Assembly (NCBI GenBank): GCA_023389055.1
Contig: JAEWFA010000006.1
Span: 62,001 to 126,000, forward strand
Source of the DNA: Pseudomonadota bacterium
GTDB taxonomy: Bacteria; Pseudomonadota; Gammaproteobacteria; Burkholderiales; Burkholderiaceae_E
Reading direction: 5' to 3'
DNA: 64,000 nucleotides
The translations under genes were made by a program, and so were the position numbers. Position 1 is the first letter of the stretch; every line of letters begins with the position of its first letter. Below are positions 53,465-62,300 of this stretch, piece by piece. The notes under the pieces were generated by a model. That model was given only the letters and a program-made list of their open reading frames with translations. It did no database searches and had not been told where the DNA came from.

Positions 53465-53793
53465 TCGGCCCGCATGGTGCGACCAATTCTGAGCTGTCCG
53501 ATATCGGGTTCATGGCCTAGGCCGTTTGGGGCATAAGCCACACCACGCCGGTGCACGGCTGCTTTGCGATGCTGGACGGTCCGACGAGTCAGCACCAGCG
53601 TAGCGATAATTGGCAGATCGAATGGAGAACGAGCGAGCGAAAGCTCAAGCACGACCGAAGCGAAAGACGCGTGCAATGACGTGCCTACAAAACGGGCCGT
53701 TCATGCACGGCAACCAGTCAGACGATTGTCGAAAGTTCCCTCGTAGAGGGCGCTTGCGCCTGCCGTTCCGCAACTATTCACAAGGAGATGCAA
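53465..53793. other. 329-base interval without a clear gene
   Basis: A frame from an ATG at 53,622 (MENERAKAQARPKRKTRAMT, Cys and Lys rich) runs to 53,816 and overlaps the next gene; it lacks a good ribosome site and I do not count it as a gene. An AAGGAG at 53,782-53,787 belongs to the gene starting at 53,794. No other structure is evident. Confidence 0.4.
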
Positions 53794-54168
53794 GTGTTGA
53801 CGGATGCAGAAATTGAACGCGCTAAGCGGGCGATGAAATACAGTGAAGACCGTCTTCACGAGCATCCGGATTGCATAAGAATCGCATACGAATGGCTGGA
53901 TGCGCAGAAGAAGACCAAAGGTAAGACCACCAAAGTGAATCCTCTCAAGCACCTGATCGAAAGATGGGGTGGTCGATACGTCTCTACGTCCGATGTGGAA
54001 GTTGCTGCAATGATGCATCCGGACGTAAAAGGCGAGTATCCGCACTTCAACATCAGCGCGCGGTTGACTGAGCCTTCGAAGAAGAGGTTGAGTGGGATCG
54101 GGGAAGCGTTTAAGCACGACTATCACGCGCAGCATGATCCGACAACCTACCGCATGCACGAAGACTAG
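53794..54168 (+). CDS. Hypothetical protein of lower G+C
   Basis: A 124-residue, charged, mainly helical protein (LTDAEIERAKRAMKYSEDRL, IAYEWLDAQKKTKGKTTK, ISARLTEPSKKRLSGIGEAF). No family recognised. The base composition is visibly more AT-rich than its surroundings, which suggests recent acquisition. An AAGGAG directly abuts an ATG at 53788, too close to use, so the GTG at 53794 is the better start. Confidence 0.6.
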   Translation: MLTDAEIERAKRAMKYSEDRLHEHPDCIRIAYEWLDAQKKTKGKTTKVNPLKHLIERWGGRYVSTSDVEVAAMMHPDVKGEYPHFNISARLTEPSKKRLSGIGEAFKHDYHAQHDPTTYRMHED

Positions 54169-54261
54169 CCTGGCGTTGCCTGGAGCCGGACGCTTCGGCG
54201 CGCTGAGTTTGCTCGATAGGCGCTTAGATCCTGCTCCTGAACTCGACCATTGGGCGTCGGC

Positions 54262-54717
54262 ATGTATCGATTTCTCGGACGCCATGCTCCCGAAAGCTTT
54301 GCAGCATTTGCATCACTGGTGGCACTGGCCGGAGGGAGCTACCTAGCATGGACTCACGATGTCATGTGGTTGAACCGATCCGGATCACTAGTCATCGTCG
54401 CAGGTGTACTGCTAGCGGCATCGCGCTTCCAGGAATGGGTCCAACGGAAGCTTCGGAGCATCGTCGAACAAAACCTTGAGTCAGTGGTCGAATCGGCAGT
54501 CCGAGCAGTCGCGGGAGACGCGGCGAGACCGTCGGTAGAAGAACGACAACGGCTTCGCGGAAAGCTTCACACTGAAATGAACCGCAAGCTAGATGAAGTC
54601 TACGCAGCCGACAAGAGGAGAATTCGTGCTTGGGAGGTATGGCTTATTGTGGTCGGCACCATCATCAACGGCTTCGGCGACTTGATGATCAAGTCACTGA
54701 AACTCGTTTTTCCGTAG
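54262..54717 (+). CDS. Small membrane protein with three hydrophobic helices
   Basis: A 151-residue protein: helices FAAFASLVALAGGSYLAW, SLVIVAGVLLAAS and a C-terminal WEVWLIVVGTIINGFGDLMI. Between the second and third is a long amphipathic helical region (LRSIVEQNLESVVESAVRAV, LHTEMNRKLDEVYAAD). It resembles phage or satellite membrane proteins only in general shape. The gene is AT-richer than the chromosome and lies directly before the SOS-controlled terS. Confidence 0.6.
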   Translation: MYRFLGRHAPESFAAFASLVALAGGSYLAWTHDVMWLNRSGSLVIVAGVLLAASRFQEWVQRKLRSIVEQNLESVVESAVRAVAGDAARPSVEERQRLRGKLHTEMNRKLDEVYAADKRRIRAWEVWLIVVGTIINGFGDLMIKSLKLVFP

Positions 54718-54721
54718 TTCG

Positions 54722-54758
54722 TTACTCTTAGATCGATATACTGTATATAATAACAGTA
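54722..54758 (+). promoter_or_regulatory. LexA box 2 and leaderless promoter of terS
   Basis: TACTGTATATAATAACAGTA (54739-54758) is nearly the ideal LexA box. Inside it lies the -10 TATAAT (54746-54751), with -35 TTACTC (54722-54727) 18 bases before. The start point would fall at about 54758, the A of the terS ATG, so the transcript would be leaderless. LexA bound here would block both polymerase and the start codon region. Confidence 0.82.
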
Positions 54759-55183
54759 TGCCATCACTATCGCCTAAGCAGGAGCGCTTCGCTAGCCTCT
54801 ACGTCACCGAACGGTGCGGCGTGAAGGCCGCCATTGGTGCCGGCTACGCGCCGGGTCCGGGCATCGCCGTGACGGCCTCGCGGCTGCTCAGGAAGGCTAA
54901 CGTTCAGGCCGCCATAGCGGCCCAGGAAGCGCGTGTAGCCGCCGAGGTGAGCATGACCCGCCAGCGGGTGGTTCGAGAACTCCTGGAGGCTGTAGAGCTT
55001 GCTCGTGCACAGGCGAACCCGGCCGGCATGATTGCTGGATGGCGCGAGATCGCGCGCATGTGTGGGCTGTACGCGCCGGAGCGGGTGAGCGTCGGCATTG
55101 AGGCCGCGGTAGCGGAGAACGACTTCGCCCGGATGTCGGACGCGGAGTTGTTGGCGATCGTCGCTTCTGCACCGAGCGACTAG
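54758..55183 (+). CDS. terS: Phage terminase small subunit (Terminase_2 family)
   Basis: A 141-residue TerS: LSPKQERFASLYVTERCGVK, AAIGAGYAPG and VTASRLLRKANVQAAIAAQE, the standard helix-turn-helix N-terminus that binds the pac or cos site, then a helical oligomerisation part. No large terminase, portal or capsid gene is in the window. Phage satellites use their own TerS to steer a helper phage's large terminase to satellite DNA. It is under a LexA box at its start codon, as in the packaging operon of staphylococcal pathogenicity islands. Its stop shares CTAG with the convergent helicase gene. Confidence 0.88.
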   Translation: MPSLSPKQERFASLYVTERCGVKAAIGAGYAPGPGIAVTASRLLRKANVQAAIAAQEARVAAEVSMTRQRVVRELLEAVELARAQANPAGMIAGWREIARMCGLYAPERVSVGIEAAVAENDFARMSDAELLAIVASAPSD

Positions 55184-57191
55184 AGCGGCGACCCGTTCGA
55201 GAGCGCGGCCGGCGCATCGGCGCGCCGCGCGCTCGCCGCCGACGTTGCAGCACCCGTCGTGCGAATGAGGACCGGTTCATGCAGAAGCGCTTCGAGCGCC
55301 GCGCGAGCATCGGCGGGGTCCTGCAGTGTGCTCAAGCATCGGCTCCAAGCGCGTTGTTTGGAATGCAACGGCCTGTACTCATGCTCAAAGACAGACATGT
55401 TGCTAATAGTAGTTCTATTAGAACGTTGTCTGCCTTTCCGCCACCGCCCCACGTCCTTCTCGGCGGCCGCGGCCGTTCGCCAAAACTGCGGGAATCGCCG
55501 TGCGAGCCATGCGCCGGATAGAGGCATTGCGTCAACGAGTTGATCGAAGGCGCGCTCTACGCGTCGGCCCTCCATCAGACCATCCCAGTCGACGAGCTCG
55601 TCAACGTCCACGTCAAGTGGGATATTCGAGAGCAGGTAGACGTCCTTCGGCTGCGCATTGTGAACGAGGCGCAATCGATCGATCGCCTGCATCGACTCGG
55701 CCTCACGAAGCTGTTCGAGAACCGCCTGGACGCGGTCATCGGGATGGCGGACCACATCTACCCCACCCACTCTCCCGCTTCCAGCAGCGCGATATCCCCG
55801 AACCTCGGTGATCCAGTCGCCGCCGCACTTCAACAGCTCTCTGTCGGTGCACCAGATCGCACGCGCCAATTTCTCGACTTCGGCGATGGGCGGCTCGTTT
55901 CGCCCGACGATTACGATTGCATCGTGGTGCTTCCATGCATCGATCCCGCGGATCGCACCAAAGTGGGCGAGATCGACGTTAGCGGGCACTGTGAGCGAGG
56001 GGTTCTTGCCTGTCCTGGCGTTTCCGGTGATTGCGGTCGGCCCGACGACGAGAACCTTCTTGTGCTCCGCGGCGAGCCGCTCAATGAACAAGGTCAGCTG
56101 CTTGATTCGTTTTTGTGCGTCCTTCTTCCCTTCGGCGCTCGAGTTGCGTGTCGCATCCAACGACGTCGTCGAGCACCGGGTCGAGGAGCACTGGATCACA
56201 CGAGCATTTCGGGGAACGGAAATCACGGTGAAGGTGTTCACAGGCATCAAGCGCCTGATGATCCGCTCGTCGGCGCTGCCATCAATCACCATGATCGGAA
56301 CGCTCTTGCCGCCTTCCGCGTCGTCGAAACGGCGGATGGGAGATAGCGCGTGGACGAGCACTTCGTTCCTCGAGCGGTCCAGCGTGATCGCGTGGCTATC
56401 CGGACGAAGCGCATTTGACTCCCGCCAAAGACAGTCCATCAAGCATCCGAGAAGGGACTGATCGCGTAGAGCCGCAGCGGCAGCGCATAGTTGGAAATCA
56501 CCCATTCCGGGCTTGAGAGCGCCACGACCGCTACGCAACCGCATGCGTGCTTGGCGTATATCGAGCGAGTAGACGCCGGCATCACGCAAGTATTGGAACA
56601 ACGGAGCCCCTTGCATCAGCGCGTCATACACTGCAGCGCACACCTTCTCCGCCGTCGCCATACGCGCCTGCTTCAGGAACTGCGCATGGAGCAAACCAAC
56701 GGGAACACGGATGATCTCGACGCATGACTGCCAGAAGGACTCATCGATCACGACGAGGTCTGGGATGGGCGGTTCGAGCTTTGTCCGCTCCTTCGAAAGA
56801 TAGGCGTGCGTGTAGATGTTGACGTCGACGTCGCCGGCGAACTGTTGAATGTAAGGACAGGTCGCGAAGTGCGCGCACTGCTCGACTTGCTGCCCGCGCG
56901 TTTGCTCACACATCGAGGTGTAAACGTCGAGACCGCTGCGTGCAACCTCCTCTGCAGTTTGGGCCTTGGCGCACATCGTCTTGCCATTCGGATCGACGTG
57001 TCCTCTCCCTCGAATGACGCGCACACCGATCTTCGGGTTCGCCTGTCGGAAGAGCTGTTCAATACGTCCGCCAGACGATGCGTCGGCACATAGATCTCGG
57101 CCGTGCCTTGTCTCTTCTGCGCGATCTTGTGAACCGCAGCCGTCGTTTTGCCGAGTCCGGGCGGTGCCTTGATTACATGCGCGGAAATCAT
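55180..57191 (-). pseudogene. Helicase-like ATPase with possible Fe-S domain, frameshifted
   Basis: From the ATG at 57191 the first 43 residues carry Walker A IKAPPGLGKTTAAVHKIA and YVPTHRLADV. At about 57,064-57,066 the frame breaks; adding one base in GACGT-ATTGAA restores VIEQLFRQANPKIGVR and a 670-residue product. Between Walker A and Walker B (DLVVIDESFW) are four cysteines (MCAKA, SMCEQ, EQCAHFATCPY) placed as in Fe-S helicases of the XPD/DinG group. The C-terminal motor half continues to 55180. The ATG overlaps the primase stop (ATGA), so it is the second gene of the replication unit. A sequencing error is the alternative to a real break. Confidence 0.75.
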
Positions 57192-58345
57192 GCTGCGCGG
57201 GTGAAGAAGGCTTCGAACGCGGCGTCCAGCGCCTCGACCGCATCGGATGTGTTGGTCGATACACTTGGGTAGTACGGATCCACGTGGTCGATGCGCCGCG
57301 ACTTCCGGCGCGCGCTCGGCTGGTGGCCGAACTTCTTGATAGCACCCTCGATCGCGCCGACGATGTGCTCCCGGCCCGCCATGCGTTCGATGTACGCCGG
57401 ATCGTGCCGCGAAGCGTCCGCCGTCAGCACGACGTCGCGAATCCGCTCATACAGAGCCTCCACGTCGGTACCGGAAGCACCGTTGGTTGCCACGTAGCTC
57501 GCTGCGGCCCGGATGATCGGGTCATGGAATCCGTCACCGCCTTCGTGATCGCCGATGCGCGTCAGCCAGTTCTCGAAGCCGACGGGGTGGCTCGAATCAT
57601 TTGTGGGGCGAGCGCGGTTTTTCGTCTCTTCGCGCGGAGTGGGCGGCAGCAGGAGCTTGACCTCGTCGCTCTTCTTGATTACCAGCCCCGAGCGCAACGG
57701 AAACGGGTTCTCGACGCCTTCGAAGATCGGTGCAGCGGTGTAGTGCGCTTGAACGTCGTGGAAGAGCGCCGGATCAATGAGCTTGTAGCCCAGCCGCTTG
57801 TTCTCTTTCTTGGCCCAGCGCTTCAAGTCTCGATCGTGAACGTAGCGATCGAGCCAGAAAGAGAAATGAAAGGAGACCTTGTCGTATCCACGAAATCCAG
57901 CGCTCGAAGAGAGTTGCCAGTGATACGACGCGTCATGGAACTCGCGCGGTAGCAGGGAAATGACGTGCTCGCGCACGGCGGAAGAGGTGGGGTCTCCGCG
58001 CAAACGTTTCGGAAGGGGGATCTTGTCCAGGTCCAGCATCACCCAGCGCCGCCCCTCTGCCGGGGTCAGAAAGTTAGACATCAGACGACGGGTGCGCGAC
58101 TTCCCGTCCGGACCGGCTACGGGATCACCGCGGATGACAAGGGCCTTGGGGAAGTCCTCCAGGGCGGTCAGCGTGTCCGACAAGGCGAAGATTCCGTCGA
58201 CCGGGTAGATTCCGACGTTGAAGTCCTTCCCCGCGCTGAACTCGTGGATCACAACTTCGCCGGTGTCGTCACGCGTGATCCGCTTCGTCGCGATTCCGTC
58301 CCACGACATCAGCACAGTGACTTCGTCTACTGCGTTGGTTTTCAT
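57188..58345 (-). CDS. Archaeo-eukaryotic-type primase of a mobile element
   Basis: A 385-residue protein with the AEP primase pattern: the metal motif RRWVMLDLDKIPLP (D-x-D), then YHWQLSSSAGFRGYDKVSFH followed by FSFWLDRYV (the sxH part), and a helical C-terminus (PAYIERMAGREHIVGAIEGA). It would prime replication of the excised element, with the helicase-like gene that follows. The ATG at 58345 follows TAGGAGCTGCGCG. It lies 10 bases after the AlpA-like gene. Confidence 0.75.
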   Translation of the reverse strand: MKTNAVDEVTVLMSWDGIATKRITRDDTGEVVIHEFSAGKDFNVGIYPVDGIFALSDTLTALEDFPKALVIRGDPVAGPDGKSRTRRLMSNFLTPAEGRRWVMLDLDKIPLPKRLRGDPTSSAVREHVISLLPREFHDASYHWQLSSSAGFRGYDKVSFHFSFWLDRYVHDRDLKRWAKKENKRLGYKLIDPALFHDVQAHYTAAPIFEGVENPFPLRSGLVIKKSDEVKLLLPPTPREETKNRARPTNDSSHPVGFENWLTRIGDHEGGDGFHDPIIRAAASYVATNGASGTDVEALYERIRDVVLTADASRHDPAYIERMAGREHIVGAIEGAIKKFGHQPSARRKSRRIDHVDPYYPSVSTNTSDAVEALDAAFEAFFTRAA

Positions 58346-58355
58346 CGCGCAGCTC

Positions 58356-58565
58356 CTACAGGTCGGCCTGCTGGGCACGGACCCAGTCGAAGAACGCCTG
58401 CTCGTCGATGAGCACGCGGCGGCCAACGCGGCGCACGACACGGTCGAAGCCGTTCGCCTTGGCGTGGAAGATGAGGTGGCGCAGACCTCCGATGGGAGGC
58501 CAGGCATGGTGGTCGGGCCAGTCGCTGGCCGGAATCAAGCGAGTTCCAACAACGCGATCAGACAT
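58356..58565 (-). CDS. AlpA-like helix-turn-helix regulator/excisionase
   Basis: A 69-residue protein (PASDWPDHHAWPPIGGLRHL, VVRRVGRRVLIDEQAFFDWV) with the winged helix-turn-helix of AlpA/excisionase-type proteins. On P4-like satellites and PICIs such proteins switch on replication genes or drive excision. It is first in the rightmost replication block (alpA-primase-helicase). Confidence 0.78.
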   Translation of the reverse strand: MSDRVVGTRLIPASDWPDHHAWPPIGGLRHLIFHAKANGFDRVVRRVGRRVLIDEQAFFDWVRAQQADL

Positions 58566-58732
58566 CGTTTACCTCTCGACAGTCGGTCAGACGCGGTGTG
58601 CTTCTGAGGACACGACTGTCGAGGGGCGCTAGGGGCGAAAAAAGCCGGCGAAGCGGAGCGAATATGAAAAACAGCCCACGGCACTGCGCGACTTTCGGCG
58701 GGAACGCGCCGCGCGTTTGATCGCCGCGAGGT

Positions 58733-59515
58733 TCACCGCGTGGACATCCGCTTGCGGGCTGCTCGTCGCACCTTTGCCGCGTCAGCGGCCGCACTCTCCA
58801 GCGGGAGCTTTCCCTTCAGGATGCGCTCGAGCCTCTTGACCGAAACGCCGTCGCTCTCCGGGAGCGTGTGCAGGTGCTTGGCCACCTCGACGATGGTCTT
58901 GTTGACGCCCTTCTCCGCCTGCTCATAGAGGAAGTCGGTTCCCTTCTTCACGAGAGCGCGATCGCGCGCCGCTGCTGTTCGCGGTCGCCCTCGTCCTCGT
59001 CCTCGCAAACGAGCGGGAGGTGCGCTGCTTTGGCAGCCTTTACCAAGTCCCTCCGGCACCCACCGTGCCAGCGAACTCGATGTTCCGGTCTCCAGCGTCG
59101 GTTCGGTCGGCAGCGCGGGTTGACGGTCGAACGCGGGCAGCGCGCGCAGAAACGGTTCGGGCAGATGGACGTTCAGCGACCTGCACCAGTTCACAAACTC
59201 GCGAATGGTTGAGCTGGGCGGCAACGCCCCGCGCCTGACATCATGATGCAGGCGTCTCAGGATGCCTCGGAACTCGCCCAGACAGGCTGCGGGATCATCT
59301 TCCCAACCGCCCGGGTTCGGGGGGATACCTTGTAGGAGCTGGCCCGCCTGCGCCGTGCTCAACACGCTCCACCCGGCGACGCCGGCGATGTAGTCATCAC
59401 GCCGCTGCGGGGACCAATTTGACCATTGCGCACTCCATTGCGGATTGAGCACGACGCCTTTGTTGCCGTAGGGGTCTTCGGCCGTGTCGACCTGCAGCCA
59501 GCGACGACTACTCAT
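58733..59515 (-). CDS. Hypothetical protein coupled to the integrase
   Basis: A 260-residue protein. The N-terminal half is polar and Trp-rich (WSAQWSNWSPQRRDDYIAGV); the C-terminal half has a basic linker (RLRGRGRGRPRTAAARDR) and a helical end (TIVEVAKHLHTLPESDGVSV, KRLERILKG) that may be a DNA-binding helix-turn-helix. No family recognised. It overlaps the integrase 3' end by eight bases, so it is translated with it. It may be a regulator of integration or of the leftward genes. Confidence 0.6.
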   Translation of the reverse strand: MSSRRWLQVDTAEDPYGNKGVVLNPQWSAQWSNWSPQRRDDYIAGVAGWSVLSTAQAGQLLQGIPPNPGGWEDDPAACLGEFRGILRRLHHDVRRGALPPSSTIREFVNWCRSLNVHLPEPFLRALPAFDRQPALPTEPTLETGTSSSLARWVPEGLGKGCQSSAPPARLRGRGRGRPRTAAARDRALVKKGTDFLYEQAEKGVNKTIVEVAKHLHTLPESDGVSVKRLERILKGKLPLESAAADAAKVRRAARKRMSTR

Positions 59516-60581
59516 CGGTCCTATCCCTGAAGATCTTCTCGTTCATCGAAGCCACCACCCGATCGGCGTGGCCCGCGCAGAGATGGCTGTAGCGCTGCAC
59601 CATCTGCAGCGTCTTGTGCCCGAGGACCGCCGCGATCTCGATCGTCGAAGCACCGTTCATGGCCAGGTACGAAGCGGCTGAATGCCGAAGGTCGTGAAAG
59701 CGGAAGTCTTCGATCCCGGCAGCCTCTATGGCTGCACGCCAATGGTTGTCGAGCGCGAAGGGCTTCGCCGCATCGTTACCGGGAAAGAGCAACTGCGAGT
59801 CGAGGTGCGGAACACGCGCGAGATCCGACAGCAGCGCATGCGCGCGCCCGCGAAGCGGCACTGCGCGCGACGTGCCGTTCTTCGTCTCGAACAGCAAGAT
59901 GCGATTGCGTTCGAGATCGATCTGCCGCCAGCGCAAGGTCAAAATCTCGCCGCGGCGCATACCCGTCGACAGTGCCAGCACGACGACCGGATAGAGCCAC
60001 GGCATCGAAGAGGACTTGCACGCGGCGAGCAACGCGTCGCGCTCACGGTCGGATAGAAAGCGCTCGCGCCCGCGCGGCTCCTTCGGCTTGCTGACCCTGC
60101 GCATCGGCGAGTCGTCCAGCCACTGCCACTCGTTCACCGCAATGGTGAACGCGTGCGAGAGCGCAGCCATGTGCCGCACGACGGTAGCCGGCGACATGGG
60201 CCGCTTGCGGCGCGTCTGCGTGGCGAGCAGTTGGTTCCTGCACTCGACGATGCGCGCCGGCGTCACCTCGTCGAGCGTGTATGCGCCGAGCTTGCCGCGC
60301 CACCAACCCAGGTTGCGCCGCGTGTTCGGCGCGTTTTTCGGCTGGAGCGCGAGAACCTCCTGTTCGTAGCGATCGATGAGATCGGCCAGCGTATGGCGCT
60401 TGGCCTCGGCCGTCTTGAAGTAGCGGCCTTCGCGGATCGCAAGCTCAGTGGCGCTCGCCCAGCGCTTCGCGTCGGTTCGACGTGCGAAGGTGGCGGTGAT
60501 CGCGGGCTGCCCCTTGAGGCGAACCTTGGCGCGGTAACTGCGGGTGCCGTCGTCGGAACGGCGAGTCTCGAAGGATGCCAT
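59508..60581 (-). CDS. int: Tyrosine recombinase/integrase of island 2
   Basis: 357 residues: an N-terminal arm-binding domain (RSYRAKVRLKGQPAITATFA), a core-binding SAM-like domain (about 65-160) and a catalytic domain with Arg209 (STGMRRGE), His296-x-x-Arg299 (FHDLRHSA), His322 (VLGHKT) and Tyr331 (VQRYSHL). It should catalyse insertion into and excision from the tRNA(CAU) 3' end, which lies 260 bases away. A fragment matching its codons around His296 survives at the right end of island 1. Confidence 0.93.
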   Translation of the reverse strand: MASFETRRSDDGTRSYRAKVRLKGQPAITATFARRTDAKRWASATELAIREGRYFKTAEAKRHTLADLIDRYEQEVLALQPKNAPNTRRNLGWWRGKLGAYTLDEVTPARIVECRNQLLATQTRRKRPMSPATVVRHMAALSHAFTIAVNEWQWLDDSPMRRVSKPKEPRGRERFLSDRERDALLAACKSSSMPWLYPVVVLALSTGMRRGEILTLRWRQIDLERNRILLFETKNGTSRAVPLRGRAHALLSDLARVPHLDSQLLFPGNDAAKPFALDNHWRAAIEAAGIEDFRFHDLRHSAASYLAMNGASTIEIAAVLGHKTLQMVQRYSHLCAGHADRVVASMNEKIFRDRTDE

Positions 60582-60772
60582 CAGCGTGGGACATTCGAAG
60601 GTCCCGACCGGAGCGGCTGCCAGAGGTGTCGACGAGGCAACGCCTGCTAGGCAGCAGTTGTTGCTCCGCCGACGGCTGGTCGTTTATGCCGCCGGTTTCA
60701 TCGCTGAGATCCGATGCCGATCATAGCCCGATCCGTCGCCACGGACCGCGCTCTGTTGCAGAAAGTCGCGCG

Positions 60773-60794
60773 CTAGTGTCCCACCAGTGTCCCA
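60773..60794. repeat. Tandem CCAGTGTCCCA repeats, right end of island 2
   Basis: Two adjacent 11-base copies (60773-60783, CTAGTGTCCCA, and 60784-60794, CCAGTGTCCCA) in the same orientation as the pair at 41781-41802. They lie between the integrase gene and the core site, as arm sites should. Confidence 0.65.
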
Positions 60795-60840
60795 CCAGAG
60801 ACGCTTGTAAGCGGTCGCTATCGCGCAAAGCCGCTCGAAC

Positions 60841-60919
<79 letters not shown>

Positions 60920-61312
60920 GCGCGGGCAATGCTACACACAGTCCGGCGCCTCGGTTCGCGCTTTGACAGGGCGATGCACCGCTCGTGTGCCTTGACGCAT
61001 GCGAAGGACGCTCTGCGCCGTTGAGCAATGACGCCGAAGGCGACGGCGTCGCTCACGGGGGCGCCGCGTACAAGGACCGGATGCGGTCGTCGTTCGGGCA
61101 GCTGCTTTCGGTGAGTGCGATCGCCGAGCTCGATCCCGACGAACGCGGCGCGCGACCCGGTGGAACGCATCGACAGCCACCCGTCGAAGCCGACGGAGCT
61201 TTCCGGCGGAGGCGAGCCGCCGTCGCTGAGGGTCGAGGCGCTGGGCGATTCGCGCCGCGGACGAGATGGCCGCGGCGCTTGCCAGCGGAAAAACGCTGAG
61301 CGCCGTCGGCGC
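60920..61312. other. 393-base interval without a gene
   Basis: No frame on either strand looks coding. It begins with a short GC-rich dyad next to the tRNA 5' end. I see no clear promoter, repeat or RNA gene in the rest. Confidence 0.5.
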
Positions 61313-61465
61313 TTACTTCTTCCGCTTGTACCTGACCACGATTCCGGCAACCGCCGCGGCGGCCAGCAGGCCCAGGGTCCCCGGTTCGGGAACCGGCGTC
61401 GGGGCAATCCCAGCGTAAGCCGCGGCACTCGTCAAGGAAAGCAACGCTCCGATCCAAACGCGCAT
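61313..61465 (-). CDS. 50-residue PEP-CTERM sorting-signal protein
   Basis: From an ATG at 61465 with a strong GGAGG five bases before it, the frame encodes a signal peptide (MRVWIGALLSLTSAAAYAG), about eight residues, then a complete PEP-CTERM tail: VPEPGTLGLLAAAAVAGIVV and the basic end RYKRKK. PEP-CTERM tails are cut by exosortase/XrtA-type enzymes at the outer side of the membrane, usually in exopolysaccharide-producing bacteria. Almost nothing would remain of the mature protein after both cuts. It could be a decoy, a peptide precursor or the remains of a larger gene. Confidence 0.75.
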   Translation of the reverse strand: MRVWIGALLSLTSAAAYAGIAPTPVPEPGTLGLLAAAAVAGIVVRYKRKK

Positions 61466-61836
61466 GTGAGCCTCCGATTCTATAGGGGTGCAGTGGAAGA
61501 AGAACGGCCGGACTACGGACGTCCCAGGAAAAAACCGCTTCGGCGGCTACGAGCTCAGCGTCGACCCCACGTTCGCCACCGATATAAGGCTGCGGACCCT
61601 CCTGAACGATTAGCAAGAATCGCGCCGAATCGTTTGATTCAACTGGAAGCCGTTGAACGGGAAAGGCAAAGCGGAAGTTGAAGACCGCCCGCTCCGGAGT
61701 TGGCCGTCGTTATTCTGTAAAAATCCCCGACGACGCCGCGGGTAAGGGGGAGTCGTCTTCCGGCATGCGTGCAGCCGAGCCCGTCACCGCCGCGCGCACG
61801 CCCGTCCCGTGACGGGCGCGCGTATTCGCGGCAACC
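61466..61836. other. 371-base interval without a gene
   Basis: No supported coding frame. The part just right of 61,466 is the promoter region of the PEP-CTERM gene. A moderately AT-rich tract around 61,705-61,725 (TTATTCTGTAAAAATCC) may hold a promoter, but I cannot assign it. Confidence 0.4.
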
Positions 61837-62151
61837 TCAACCGGCACGCCTGGGCGTCGCCGTCCGGCTCTTCGACTGCCTGACGGCGCGCTTGTGCCGG
61901 GTGACCTTCTTGTTCGCCGTCGCGGGAGTGGCCGGGGCTGCAGCCGCGCCCGAGTCCCGCGCAGCAGGAGCGGCGGGCGTGGCCCGTGTGGCGGGCGTGG
62001 CAGGCGTGGCGGGCGTAGCCGAGGCCCCGGCAGTCGCAGGCGTAGCCGGCGTGGCGCGTGTCGCCGGCGCCGCGGGGGTAGCCGGCGTGGCCTGAGCGAA
62101 CACGCCCAGAGAGAACGTCGAAGCGATCGATGCGATGAGGAACCGGTTCAT
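61837..62151 (-). CDS. Secreted Ala/Pro/Thr-repeat protein
   Basis: A 104-residue protein with a signal peptide (MNRFLIASIASTFSLGVFAQ) and a mature part made almost only of ATPATPA-type repeats, ending in a basic tail (KKVTRHKRAVRQSKSRTATP). It resembles low-complexity envelope linkers and histone-like Ala-Pro proteins in composition only. The repeat DNA (GGCGTGGC units) is prone to slippage. Function unknown. Confidence 0.6.
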   Translation of the reverse strand: MNRFLIASIASTFSLGVFAQATPATPAAPATRATPATPATAGASATPATPATPATRATPAAPAARDSGAAAAPATPATANKKVTRHKRAVRQSKSRTATPRRAG

Positions 62152-62300
62152 GACTTCGTCCTGTGCGGAGCGGATGCCCCGACCCGTGAACGTCGCGGCG
62201 AGCACGGTGGTTGACTGCCGATCGGCGGATGGCTTCGCACGTCACGCGCGGCTGGAAGCATCCATGCTTTCGGGGCAGACTCGCAACCACGAGGACGGTG

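Noticed and set aside
57192..57345. Upstream extension of the helicase frame to a start at 57345
   Set aside because: The extra N-terminal residues read through the primase 3' end in the wrong frame and lack Walker A; the true start at 57191 lies in another frame and carries Walker A, which reveals the frameshift.
60922..61428. Minus-strand frame next to the tRNA gene
   Set aside because: Low-information Arg/Ser-rich translation; its right part overlaps the better supported PEP-CTERM gene.
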